The notes under the pieces were generated by a model, which was not told where the DNA came from, searched no databases, and worked only from the letters and a program-made list of their open reading frames with translations. The translations under genes and the position numbers were made by a program. A stretch of DNA of 64,000 nt from Streptomyces rhizoryzae (lineage in GTDB: Bacteria > Actinomycetota > Actinomycetes > Streptomycetales > Streptomycetaceae): positions 19,789 through 83,788 of the forward strand of contig NZ_JALMUV010000039.1 in assembly GCF_023155275.1 (NCBI RefSeq). Direction: 5' to 3'. The first letter of the stretch is position 1. Every line of letters begins with the position of its first letter. Positions 42,770 to 50,071 of this stretch are shown piece by piece.

Positions 42770-42850
42770 AGGGGTGTCCGCAAAGTCCCGTCTGCCGTCC
42801 GGCGCCCGGCCGCCCTCCGGGCGAACGACGCGACTTTGCGGACACCCCCT
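42770..42850. mobile_element. MITE-like element with 17-base terminal inverted repeats
   Basis: GGGGTGTCCGCAAAGTC (42771-42787) and GACTTTGCGGACACCCC (42832-42848) are perfect inverted repeats around 44 bases of non-coding DNA. The flanks read CTAA on the left and CTAG on the right, close to a CTAG-type target duplication used by some IS5-family elements. Size and shape fit a miniature inverted-repeat element or a solo terminator-like stem. It ends two bases before the stop codon of the next amidohydrolase. Confidence 0.55.
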
Positions 42851-42852
42851 AG

Positions 42853-44145
42853 CTAGACAGGCATCCCGGCGCGCACCACGCGAACCGGCCGCTTGAGCAC
42901 GGACACCTCGGCGAGCGGGTCACCGTCCACCACGATCACATCTCCCGCGAAGCCGCGCACCAGACGCCCCGCCGTTCGCTCCAGCCCCAGCAGCCGGGCC
43001 GCCTGGGTGGTGGCCGTGCGGATCGCGTCGAGCGCCGGCAGACCTGCCGCACGCATCAGTTCCACCTCCCGGCCGATGGGTTCCACTGCACCGCCCGAGG
43101 AGTCCGTACCCGCCGCCAGCGGAACGCCCAGCTCGTGCGCCGCGCGCACCGCTTCCTTCAGGACCGGCAGATACCGGCGGCCGCGCTCGGCGAGCACCGG
43201 ATCGGTCTCGTCGACGAGCCCCGCGATGGCGGTCAGCGTCGGCGTGAAGTACGTACCCCTGCGCCGCATGTCGTGCAGCGTCCGCTCCCCGACGAACACC
43301 CCGTGCTCCAGCGACCTGATCCCGGCCCGCACCGCGTCGTCGCACCCCCGCTCGCTGTAGCTGTGGCACAGCACGCCCTTGCCCCCGCGCCGCGCCGCCG
43401 CCACGACCTCGGACAGCTGCTCGTACGAGTAGACCTGCGTCAGCGGATCCTGCTCCGGCAGACCGGCGCGCTCGTTGACCCGGGTCTTGATCACGTCGGC
43501 ACCGCGGGCCAGGTTCACCTGCACGACCCGGCGCAGCGCCTCCGCCGAGCGCACCCCGTCCTTCAGGCGCGCGAGTGCAGTGAGGTCGGGATCGGCGAGC
43601 ACCGTGTCGCCCAGGTCGGGCGTGACGAACACGCCCGCGGCGCGCAGCCGGGGCGCCAGTCCGGGAGCCTGACGGGCCAGTTCGCGGACGGCGATGTCCT
43701 GGTAGAAGCTGGTGGAGCCGCTGCGGGCGCTCGTGGCCCCCTTGCGGACGGCGTCACGCGCCTCGGCGGCGGTGTTGAGATGGATGTGCGCGTCGATCAG
43801 GCCCGGCAGCACCCACCGGCCGTGGGCGTCCAGCCGCGGTATACCGTCCGGCGCCGTGACCTGCGCCCGGGCCCCGGCGGCGCGTACGACGCCGTCGCGG
43901 ATCACCACGACCGCGTCCTCGGTCACCTCGCCGGTCGCCGGATCGAGCAGCGTGCCGCCCTCGACGACCAGGTCACCGCCGTGCCGCGGGCCCCGGTCGG
44001 GGTCGGCACCGCCCCGCACCGGGGCCGCCGCCGCGGCGCCGGGGGTTGTGGAGAGGGCGGCGGTTCCGGCCAGGGCGGCGGCCCCGGCGAGGACCCCGCG
44101 GCGAGTGACCCGGCTGGGCGGGGGCGGCACGGATTCGACACACAT
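42853..44145 (-). CDS. Secreted (Tat) amidohydrolase, imidazolonepropionase-like
   Basis: A 430-residue enzyme from ATG 44145 with GAGGAG seven bases upstream. A twin-arginine signal VTRRGVLAGAAALAGTAAL starts the protein. Amidohydrolase metal motifs are GLIDAHIHLNT, DVIKTRVN (Lys), VLCHSYSERG and AAGTDSSGGAV. Relatives hydrolyse cyclic amides, peptides of xenobiotic origin or prolidase-like substrates; secreted members are uncharacterised. It is divergent from a MINPP-like phytase with palindromes in the gap. The C-terminus abuts the MITE-like element. Confidence 0.9.
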   Translation of the reverse strand: MCVESVPPPPSRVTRRGVLAGAAALAGTAALSTTPGAAAAAPVRGGADPDRGPRHGGDLVVEGGTLLDPATGEVTEDAVVVIRDGVVRAAGARAQVTAPDGIPRLDAHGRWVLPGLIDAHIHLNTAAEARDAVRKGATSARSGSTSFYQDIAVRELARQAPGLAPRLRAAGVFVTPDLGDTVLADPDLTALARLKDGVRSAEALRRVVQVNLARGADVIKTRVNERAGLPEQDPLTQVYSYEQLSEVVAAARRGGKGVLCHSYSERGCDDAVRAGIRSLEHGVFVGERTLHDMRRRGTYFTPTLTAIAGLVDETDPVLAERGRRYLPVLKEAVRAAHELGVPLAAGTDSSGGAVEPIGREVELMRAAGLPALDAIRTATTQAARLLGLERTAGRLVRGFAGDVIVVDGDPLAEVSVLKRPVRVVRAGMPV

Positions 44146-44461
44146 GGCGGACTCCTCAACGCTTGAACGCTGCTCGGCGGACGGCCGGCCAGGGCCGACA
44201 GATCACCGCCACCAGCCGACCGACTGCCAAATTGGTATACCAAAATGCGAGGCCGGGACAAGGTTCTTGCCTGTGGGGCATGCAAGAGGGGGGCTCGACG
44301 CTTGCAAGAGGGGGCTCGACGGGAGATTTTGGTATGCCATTTCTGGAGAAGGGGGGAGAGCGGTGCGGAGGGCGGGCCCGGGCCCCCCGCCCGCCCCACC
44401 GGGGGAACCCCCGTAGACCCCCGGTCACCCGCCGTTCAAGTTCGTTGCAAACCATGGGCCC
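44146..44461. promoter_or_regulatory. Divergent region with GntR-like palindromes and 20-base direct repeats
   Basis: TTGGTATACCAA (44232-44243) is a perfect 12-base palindrome and TTGGTATGCCAT (44329-44340) a near copy, 97 bases apart. The palindrome has the look of FCD-type GntR operators. Between them, TGCAAGAGGGGGGCTCGACG (44281-44300) is repeated with one G fewer at 44303-44321. Confidence 0.6.
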
Positions 44462-45883
44462 ATGCGACGAACCGTTTCCGCCCTCGCCCTGTCCTTAAGC
44501 GTCGTGCTCGCCGCGACCACGGCCACCGCCCTTCCCGCCCAGGCAGGCAGCGCCCGCGACGCGCGCACCCCCGCCGGTGCCGGCGCCGCCTACAGCACCA
44601 AGACGCCGTACGAGCCCCGGCAGAACCCGCGGACCTACGAACCCGCACCCGACGGTTTCGTCCCGGTCTTCACCGAGATCGTCTCCCGCCACGGGTCCCG
44701 GTCCGCCACCGACAGCGATGACGGCGACATGATCCTCCGGCTCTGGGAAGAGGCTCGCAAGGAGGGCCAACTCACCCCGCTCGGGCGGGAGTTCGGCCCG
44801 GACGTGCGGGCCCTGCTCGACGCCGTGCGGCAGACCGGCTACGGCAAGCTCAGCGGGCGCGGCAAGCGGGAGCTGCGCGGCACGGCCCTGCGGATGGTGC
44901 AGCGGCTGCCGCAGCTGTTCACGACCATCGTTGAGGACGGCGAGTCCGTCGACGTCGTCAGCTCCGGCCAGGGGCGCGCGGTCGACAGCGGGACCGTCTT
45001 CACCGACGCCCTCACCGAGGCCGATCCGGCGCTCACCCCGCACATCGGCCGGGCCCGGACCGACAAGGACCTGCTCTACTTCCACAAGTCCGCCGGCGGC
45101 GCCGCGTACCGTGACTGGCTGGCCCACGACCAGCGCCTGGCGGACACCCTCAAGAAGCTCGACGATCAGCCCGCCACCCGCGCCGCCGCCCGGCGGGTGC
45201 TGGCGAAGCTCTTCCGGCCGGCGTTCGTACGGCGCGTCGCGGACGGGGAGTTCGCCGCCCTCGGCACGGACGTCAGCGCCGCCCGGGCCGTCTACAACCT
45301 CTACAGCACCGCCCCGGCGATGAGCGACGAAAGCCCGCGCGAGCAGGGCTCACACGCCGCGTCGCGCCGTGACGGCGGCTGGCGCCTGGACCGGTACCTC
45401 GCGCAGCGCGACGCCGACCGGTTCGGTTACCTGAACGACGCGGAGGAGTTCTACGAGAAGGGCCCCAGCTTCGCCGGCAGCGACATCACCTACCGCATGG
45501 CCGAGGTCCTCCTCGACGACTTCTTCCAGCAGGCCGAGGCCAAGCGGGACGGCACCAGCACCCTGGGCGCGGAACTGCGGTTCACCCACGCCGAAGAGAT
45601 CATCCCGCTCGCCGCGCTGATGGGACTCCCCGGCAGCACCGAGGCGGCCGCCCCCGGCACGCCCTACACCTACGCCGACAACCCGTGGCGCGGGGCGACC
45701 GTGGCCCCGATGGCCACCAATATCCAGTGGGACATGTACCGCAAGGGCGGCACCTTCCTCGTCCGCATGCTCTACAACGAGCGGGAAACCCCCTTCAAGG
45801 CAGGCTGCCGGCCCGTTGCCCGGCACAGTCACTTCTACGACCTGCGGGAACTGGAGCGCTGCTTCGGCCGGACGGCCGGGTGA
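44462..45883 (+). CDS. Secreted MINPP-like histidine phosphatase (phytase type)
   Basis: A 473-residue secreted phosphatase with a Sec signal (ALALSLSVVLAATTATALPAQA). The histidine-acid-phosphatase motif RHGSRS (His77) and the proton-donor motif HAE (His376-Glu378) are present. HAE rather than HD marks multiple inositol polyphosphate phosphatases (MINPP), which degrade phytate and other inositol phosphates. It would release phosphate from phytate outside the cell. Paired divergently with a secreted amidohydrolase. The ATG has no ribosome binding site. Position under a GntR-like operator suggests nutrient control. Confidence 0.88.
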   Translation: MRRTVSALALSLSVVLAATTATALPAQAGSARDARTPAGAGAAYSTKTPYEPRQNPRTYEPAPDGFVPVFTEIVSRHGSRSATDSDDGDMILRLWEEARKEGQLTPLGREFGPDVRALLDAVRQTGYGKLSGRGKRELRGTALRMVQRLPQLFTTIVEDGESVDVVSSGQGRAVDSGTVFTDALTEADPALTPHIGRARTDKDLLYFHKSAGGAAYRDWLAHDQRLADTLKKLDDQPATRAAARRVLAKLFRPAFVRRVADGEFAALGTDVSAARAVYNLYSTAPAMSDESPREQGSHAASRRDGGWRLDRYLAQRDADRFGYLNDAEEFYEKGPSFAGSDITYRMAEVLLDDFFQQAEAKRDGTSTLGAELRFTHAEEIIPLAALMGLPGSTEAAAPGTPYTYADNPWRGATVAPMATNIQWDMYRKGGTFLVRMLYNERETPFKAGCRPVARHSHFYDLRELERCFGRTAG

Positions 45884-45914
45884 GCGAACGCCCCGCGGCT
45901 CGCCGCCCGTCCAC

Positions 45915-45949
45915 TTGCTCGTGATTACGTAATTACGTAATCTACCGGC
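45915..45949 (+). promoter_or_regulatory. Promoter with 20-base perfect palindrome; leaderless start
   Basis: -35 TTGCTC (45915-45920), 17-base spacer, -10 TAATCT (45938-45943), then six bases to the ATG at 45950. The palindrome GATTACGTAATTACGTAATC (45923-45942) fills the spacer and overlaps the -10, so a dimer bound there would block transcription. Confidence 0.7.
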
Positions 45950-46498
45950 ATGGATCTCGAACGGCGGGTGGTCGAGCTGGAGCGCCGGCTGGCCGCCCTG
46001 GAGCGGGCGGCGGGGGTCGCCGCGGAAGCGGGCCCCGACCGGCCGGCTCCCGCTCGGCCGCCCGCACCCGAAGGGGACCCCGGCGACGCGCTGTGGGCCC
46101 TGAACGGCCTGAAGGAGCGCTTCGCCGAGCTCGGCGCGGCCAACGGGGGAGTGCTGTTCACCGGTGCCGTACGGACGCCGGCGGGACTGCGCTACGAGTG
46201 GCAGTACGGCCTGGCCACCGACACCGTACTGGAGGGTGACTGGTCCGACGCGTCCGAGGTGTTCGCGGCGCTCGGCCAGCCGGTGCGGCTGCGGCTGCTG
46301 CGCGAGATCCTCGGCGGTCGCTGCACCGCCGCCGAACTCACCGAGCTCGACGGCACGGGTACGACCGGCCAGATCTATCACCATCTGCGGCAGCTGACCG
46401 CCGCCGGCTGGCTGCACACGACCGCCCGCGGCCGGTACGAGATCCCGGCCGACCGGGTCGTGCCGCTGCTGGTGGTGATGACCGCTGCCGGGCGGTGA
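45950..46498 (+). CDS. ArsR-like winged-helix regulator
   Basis: A 182-residue protein. A short coiled-coil start (LERRVVELERRLAALERAAG) leads to a linker and a C-terminal ArsR-type wHTH: ALGQPVRLRLLREILGGRCTAAELTELDGTGTTGQIYHHLRQLTAAGWLH, given in part. No CxC metal site is seen. It is probably autoregulated through the palindrome over its leaderless promoter. The next gene begins 30 bases later and encodes a small membrane protein, likely its partner. Confidence 0.85.
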   Translation: MDLERRVVELERRLAALERAAGVAAEAGPDRPAPARPPAPEGDPGDALWALNGLKERFAELGAANGGVLFTGAVRTPAGLRYEWQYGLATDTVLEGDWSDASEVFAALGQPVRLRLLREILGGRCTAAELTELDGTGTTGQIYHHLRQLTAAGWLHTTARGRYEIPADRVVPLLVVMTAAGR

Positions 46499-46527
46499 CG
46501 CCCGGCCCGCTCACAGGGGAGAATCAC

Positions 46528-46731
46528 TTGTCCGAGAGCCGTTCCTCCGGGCCCGTTGCGATAGCGCTCGCCGCGCTGGGTGCCGTGCTGTTCGCCATGG
46601 CCCTCCAGATGTACCTGGACGGGCAGCAGACGTACGTGGACGCGCTGGGTCGCTTCGCCGGCACGGCGTGGGGCCTGTCGCTGACCGTCGCCGCCGTCGA
46701 GTGGCAGAGCCGCCGCCTCAGCCGCGGCTGA
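46528..46731 (+). CDS. Small two-helix membrane protein
   Basis: A 67-residue protein from TTG 46528 (GGGGAG six bases upstream). Two hydrophobic segments, VAIALAALGAVLFAMALQMYL and FAGTAWGLSLTVAAVEW, are joined by a polar loop. No family recognised. It follows the ArsR-like regulator closely and ends at a strong terminator, so the two form a small operon. GTG 46495, overlapping the regulator stop, is another start with no better ribosome binding site. Confidence 0.7.
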   Translation: MSESRSSGPVAIALAALGAVLFAMALQMYLDGQQTYVDALGRFAGTAWGLSLTVAAVEWQSRRLSRG

Positions 46732-46744
46732 CCGGCGCGCGCAC

Positions 46745-46786
46745 AGGGGAGGGCCGTGGTGCTTCGTCGCACCACGGCCCTCCCCT
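46745..46786. terminator. Strong bidirectional hairpin terminator
   Basis: A perfect 18-base stem (46745-46762 with 46769-46786, ends AGGGGAGGGCC and GGCCCTCCCCT) and 6-base loop, followed by TTGT, between convergent genes. Confidence 0.88.
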
Positions 46787-46807
46787 TTGTCCTGATGGCC
46801 GACTTGC

Positions 46808-47260
46808 CTACGTCTGGTCTTCCGCGTCCGTGCTGACACGGCTCGCCAGGCGTTCGTAGCGCTGCCTGGCTGCCTGCTGCGTGCCCAGGCCGAGGCCGAA
46901 CGCGATCTCCTGCCACGTCATACCGCGTCCCCGGGCCATCTCCAGCAGCCCGGCCTCCAGTTCGTCCAACTCCCCCCGCACCAGCGGAACGAGGCTCAGC
47001 GCGGCCGTGATGTCGGCGTGGTCAACCTCCGGTTCGCCCTCCGCGGGCCGTGCCGCACCGCTGAGCAGGAACGACACCAGTCGGACGGCCTCGTGCGGCC
47101 CGAGCATCGAGGGGTGCACCTGCCGGCGGCGCTGCTCATCGGTGGCCGCATGCCGCTCGGCGATGTGGAGCAGTGACGCGTACACGCGATGTGCGCGCGC
47201 CTGCTCCGGGTGCGGGGGTGTGAAGGGGTCGGTGTCCTGGGCGGAGTTGGTCGATGTCAT
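46808..47260 (-). CDS. Small HTH DNA-binding protein
   Basis: A 150-residue protein from ATG 47260. The C-terminus carries an HTH-like segment GMTWQEIAFGLGLGTQQAARQRYERLASR; the middle is helical and acidic (ADITAALSLVPLVRGELDELEAG). There is no ribosome binding site, and the promoter upstream predicts a leaderless mRNA. No family is recognised. The perfect palindrome over the -35 suggests autoregulation. Confidence 0.72.
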   Translation of the reverse strand: MTSTNSAQDTDPFTPPHPEQARAHRVYASLLHIAERHAATDEQRRRQVHPSMLGPHEAVRLVSFLLSGAARPAEGEPEVDHADITAALSLVPLVRGELDELEAGLLEMARGRGMTWQEIAFGLGLGTQQAARQRYERLASRVSTDAEDQT

Positions 47261-47266
47261 GAGAGC

Positions 47267-47303
47267 AGCATGAGGCAGTACATGAAACCCTGTCAACTAG
47301 TTG
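47267..47303 (-). promoter_or_regulatory. Promoter and palindrome for the small HTH gene
   Basis: On the minus strand TTGACA (47296-47291) is followed, 18 bases later, by CATGCT (47272-47267), ending six bases before the ATG at 47260. CAACTAGTTG (47294-47303) is a perfect palindrome overlapping the -35. Confidence 0.6.
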
Positions 47304-47403
47304 TTGTAAACGAGTCGTTCATAAGCGTGGTTGTGCATAGGGTCTTGGGCTTGGGAGGGGCTGGGGCGCGCCGTCGGGGCGGCGCTCCCCCTGTACCGGC
47401 CCG

Positions 47404-47973
47404 CTACTGGGGTGCGAGGGTCTTGAGCCAGTCGTCGGTGGGCAGGACATCCGCCCACTGCGGGAACAGCCGCTCGACGAGGACCCGGTGGACCTCGGGG
47501 TCGAGGTCCAGGCAGCCGTCGGCCAGGACGGTGAGGCCGAAGTCCAGGTCGTTCGCCTGGCACAGGGTGGACAGCACCACGGCGCTGGTGGCGATGCCGG
47601 TGAGGACGAGGTGGTCGATACCGCGTGACCTGAGTACCGCGTCCAGATCACTGCCCGAGAACGCGCTCGCCCGCCGCTTGGTGACCACCACATCGCCCGG
47701 CCGGGGCGCGATATCGGGGTGGATCTCGGTGCCCGGTTCCCCCTCGACGAAGAGGCCGGCCTGGGCGATGGCGGCAAGTGCCTTGTTGCGCGTGCCGACT
47801 TCGGGGAAGCCGGGGCGCAGCGCGATGACCACGTAGATCACGGGGATGTCCGCGGCCCGGGCCCCGGCGATCGCCCGGCGCAGGCGCGACAGGTACGCGG
47901 AGTCGGCGTGGGCGATGTCCACGACGGCCTGTTGGACGTCCATCACGAGAAGGGCGCTGTGCGGGTCGGTCAT
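47404..47973 (-). CDS. Isochorismatase-like protein lacking the catalytic cysteine
   Basis: A 189-residue protein from ATG 47973 (CAGGAG upstream). The Asp (Asp12 in LVMDVQ) and Lys (Lys99 in VVTKRRASAFSGSDLD) of the isochorismatase triad are present. In the nucleophile position of TGIATSAVVLST the expected Cys is Val132. Many actinobacterial relatives have this change, so it may be a non-hydrolytic binding protein or use another residue. It is divergent from the carboxymuconolactone decarboxylase gene under an ECF41-type promoter. Confidence 0.86.
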   Translation of the reverse strand: MTDPHSALLVMDVQQAVVDIAHADSAYLSRLRRAIAGARAADIPVIYVVIALRPGFPEVGTRNKALAAIAQAGLFVEGEPGTEIHPDIAPRPGDVVVTKRRASAFSGSDLDAVLRSRGIDHLVLTGIATSAVVLSTLCQANDLDFGLTVLADGCLDLDPEVHRVLVERLFPQWADVLPTDDWLKTLAPQ

Positions 47974-48289
47974 GGTGTCTCCTGAGGGGAAGTCGGTACG
48001 GCGTGGGCGGGGCGCCGGAACGGGCCGCCGGGGAGCCGGGGAGCCCGGGCGGCTCCTCACTTGATCACCATGCACCAGCCAAGGATGTTTGGCGCCAGAT
48101 CCTGGGAATTTGCTGCTCCGTGAGGTGAGCGGTGCTCCGGTTGGTGGGCAAGGGCCGCTCGGGCGAGTGGTGTTGGAGTGGGCGACGCAGGTCAGTGGGC
48201 GACGCAGGTCACATCCGTACGTGTCACAGGGGGCCGGGCTGTCTCGTCTCAAGGGGTGTAGGCACTGAGCGGCCCGTAGGGAGCAGACC
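47974..48289. other. 316-base divergent region with repeat and ECF41-type promoter
   Basis: AGTGGGCGACGCAGGTCA is repeated in tandem at 48177-48194 and 48194-48211. The ECF41-type promoter lies directly after it. Nothing else protein-like is seen. Confidence 0.6.
48222..48248 (+). promoter_or_regulatory. ECF41-type promoter, perfect consensus
   Basis: TGTCACA (48222-48228), 16 bases, then CGTC (48245-48248): exactly the published consensus of ECF41 sigma factors (TGTCACA-N16-CGTC). It lies 41 bases before the carboxymuconolactone-decarboxylase-family start, and an ECF41-type sigma factor gene follows 180 bases after that gene. Confidence 0.85.
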
Positions 48290-48763
48290 ATGGACGCACG
48301 ACTGAACTACTTCGCCACCCCGACCGCCGGCAAGGCGCTCAAGCACTTCATGGCGGCCGGCAAGGCCCTCAGGGACGTGCCGCTGCCGGCCGCGACGCAG
48401 GAACTGGTCGCCCTGCGCGTCAGCCAGATCAATGGCTGCGCCGTCTGCATCGATATGCACACCAAGGAGGCCGCCGCGGCCGGCGAGACCTCGGTGCGGC
48501 TGAACCTCGTGGCGGTGTGGCGGGAGGCCACGGTCTTCACCGACGCGGAGCGGGCCGCGTTGGAGCTGGCGGAGCAGGGGACCCGGACGGCGGATGCGGC
48601 GGGTGGCGTCAGTGACGAGGTGTGGGACAACGCCGCCCAGCACTACGACGAGGAACAGCTCGCCGCCCTGGTGGTCCTCGTCTCCTTCATGAACGCGGCG
48701 AACCGGCTCAACGTCCTCACCCGGCAGCCGGCCGGTGACTACGAGCCGGGGCAGTTCCACTGA
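48290..48763 (+). CDS. Carboxymuconolactone decarboxylase (AhpD-like) family protein
   Basis: A 157-residue alkylhydroperoxidase D-like protein from ATG 48290 behind TAGGGAG. The redox motif is CAVCIDMHTKEA (C-x-x-C with the following His). Members reduce peroxides or decarboxylate muconolactone; those next to ECF41 sigma factors form the conserved COE gene set. The perfect ECF41 promoter in front makes this the sigma factor's target. Confidence 0.92.
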   Translation: MDARLNYFATPTAGKALKHFMAAGKALRDVPLPAATQELVALRVSQINGCAVCIDMHTKEAAAAGETSVRLNLVAVWREATVFTDAERAALELAEQGTRTADAAGGVSDEVWDNAAQHYDEEQLAALVVLVSFMNAANRLNVLTRQPAGDYEPGQFH

Positions 48764-48942
48764 GCCACCACAGTCGGGGACGTGGGGGTCGCGGGCCCTG
48801 GGCCTCGGTGCCCGGCCGCCCGGACCTCGGCCCGGCCACCGGCGGCGCTACTCTGACGTGCCGGTGGCGCGGCTGATCGCCGTCCGCGGTCCGCGCCGGT
48901 GCGTACGGCCGGTCGGCATCGTTTCAGGGGGAGGGGTTCGGC

Positions 48943-49866
48943 GTGAGCAAGGTCGAGGAATTCGAGGAACTGCGGCCGTTGTTGTTCTCGATCGCCTATC
49001 GGATCCTGGGCAGTGTCGGCGAGGCCGAGGACGCGGTGCAGGAGACGTGGCTGCGCTACGACGCCTCGGCGACCCGGCCCACGTCCACCAAGGCGTTCCT
49101 GTCGGCCACGGTGACCAGGATCTCCATCGACGTGCTGCGTTCGGCACGAGTGCGGCGGGAGGAGTACGCGGGCCCGTGGTTCCCTGAACCGCTGCTCAGC
49201 GATCCGTACCAGGATCCGGCCCGGTCGGTGGAGTTGGCGGACTCGGTGTCGATGGCGGCGCTCCTGCTGCTGGAGCGGCTCAGTCCGCTGGAGCGGGCGG
49301 TGTTCGTGCTGCGGGAGGTGTTCGCGTTCGGGTTCGACGAGATCGCCTCGGCGGTGGGACGGTCGGAGGCGGCGTGCCGGCAACTGGTGGTGCGGGCGCG
49401 GCGGCACATGGCGGACGGGCGGCCGCGCTTCGCGGCGGACCGGCAGGAGCGGCAGGAACTGGCGACGCGGTTCTTCGAGGCGCTCAAGGACGGTGACGTG
49501 GGTGGCTTGCAGAGCCTGCTGGCCGCCGATGTGCAGTTCGTCGGGGACGGCGGCGGCAAGGCACCGCAACTGGCCAAGGCGCTGGTGGGCGCGGAGAGGG
49601 TGGCGCGGCTGCTGGGTACGGTCTTCCCCTGGCTGGACCGGATCGACGTGACCTGCGAGCCGCGGGAGATCAACCGCCAGCCCGGCGCCGTCTTCCGGGG
49701 CCGGGACGGCAAGGTGCTCCACATCATGGCCCTGGACGTGCTCGACGGGCAGATCCAGACCATCCGCGCGGTGATCAACCCCGAGAAGCTCGGTCACCTG
49801 GGGCCGGTCGCCGATGCCTGGGCCGTCGACCGCGAGCTGAAGCGAGTCCGCCGCCTGCCGAACTGA
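48943..49866 (+). CDS. sigJ: ECF41-type (SigJ) RNA polymerase sigma factor
   Basis: A 307-residue sigma factor from GTG 48943 (strong GGGGGAGGGG). Region 2 begins EFEELRPLLFSIAYRILGSVGEAEDAVQETWLR, given in part; region 4 is LSPLERAVFVLREVFAFGFDEIASAVG. The C-terminal SnoaL-like extension carries the ECF41 marks DGGGK (VGDGGGKAPQ) and NPEKL. In ECF41 factors this fused domain controls activity in place of an anti-sigma factor. The neighbouring COE-type gene with the matching promoter completes the module. Confidence 0.94.
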   Translation: MSKVEEFEELRPLLFSIAYRILGSVGEAEDAVQETWLRYDASATRPTSTKAFLSATVTRISIDVLRSARVRREEYAGPWFPEPLLSDPYQDPARSVELADSVSMAALLLLERLSPLERAVFVLREVFAFGFDEIASAVGRSEAACRQLVVRARRHMADGRPRFAADRQERQELATRFFEALKDGDVGGLQSLLAADVQFVGDGGGKAPQLAKALVGAERVARLLGTVFPWLDRIDVTCEPREINRQPGAVFRGRDGKVLHIMALDVLDGQIQTIRAVINPEKLGHLGPVADAWAVDRELKRVRRLPN

Positions 49867-50017
49867 CCAAGCTGTCCGCCGCCGACGAGGCGCGCATCGC
49901 CGAACTGGTGAAGCGGGCGGCGAGCTGCCCCTTGGCGGCCCCGGCGTCCGAGCCACCTGAGGGGCGCGTCCGCCCAGCCGCCCCTGCCCAGCCGCCCCCG
50001 CCCGGCACCACGCCGAT

Positions 50018-50064
50018 CGCCCCACCGCGGCTCGGCCAGGCAACGGCTGGGCAGCGGTGGGGCG
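50018..50064. terminator. Terminator hairpin between sigJ and the UvrA-like gene
   Basis: CGCCCCACCGC (50018-50028) and GCGGTGGGGCG (50054-50064) form an 11-base stem; the loop itself can pair (CCAG with CTGG). The convergent UvrA-like stop codon is eight bases away. Confidence 0.75.
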
Positions 50065-50071
50065 TTGGGGG

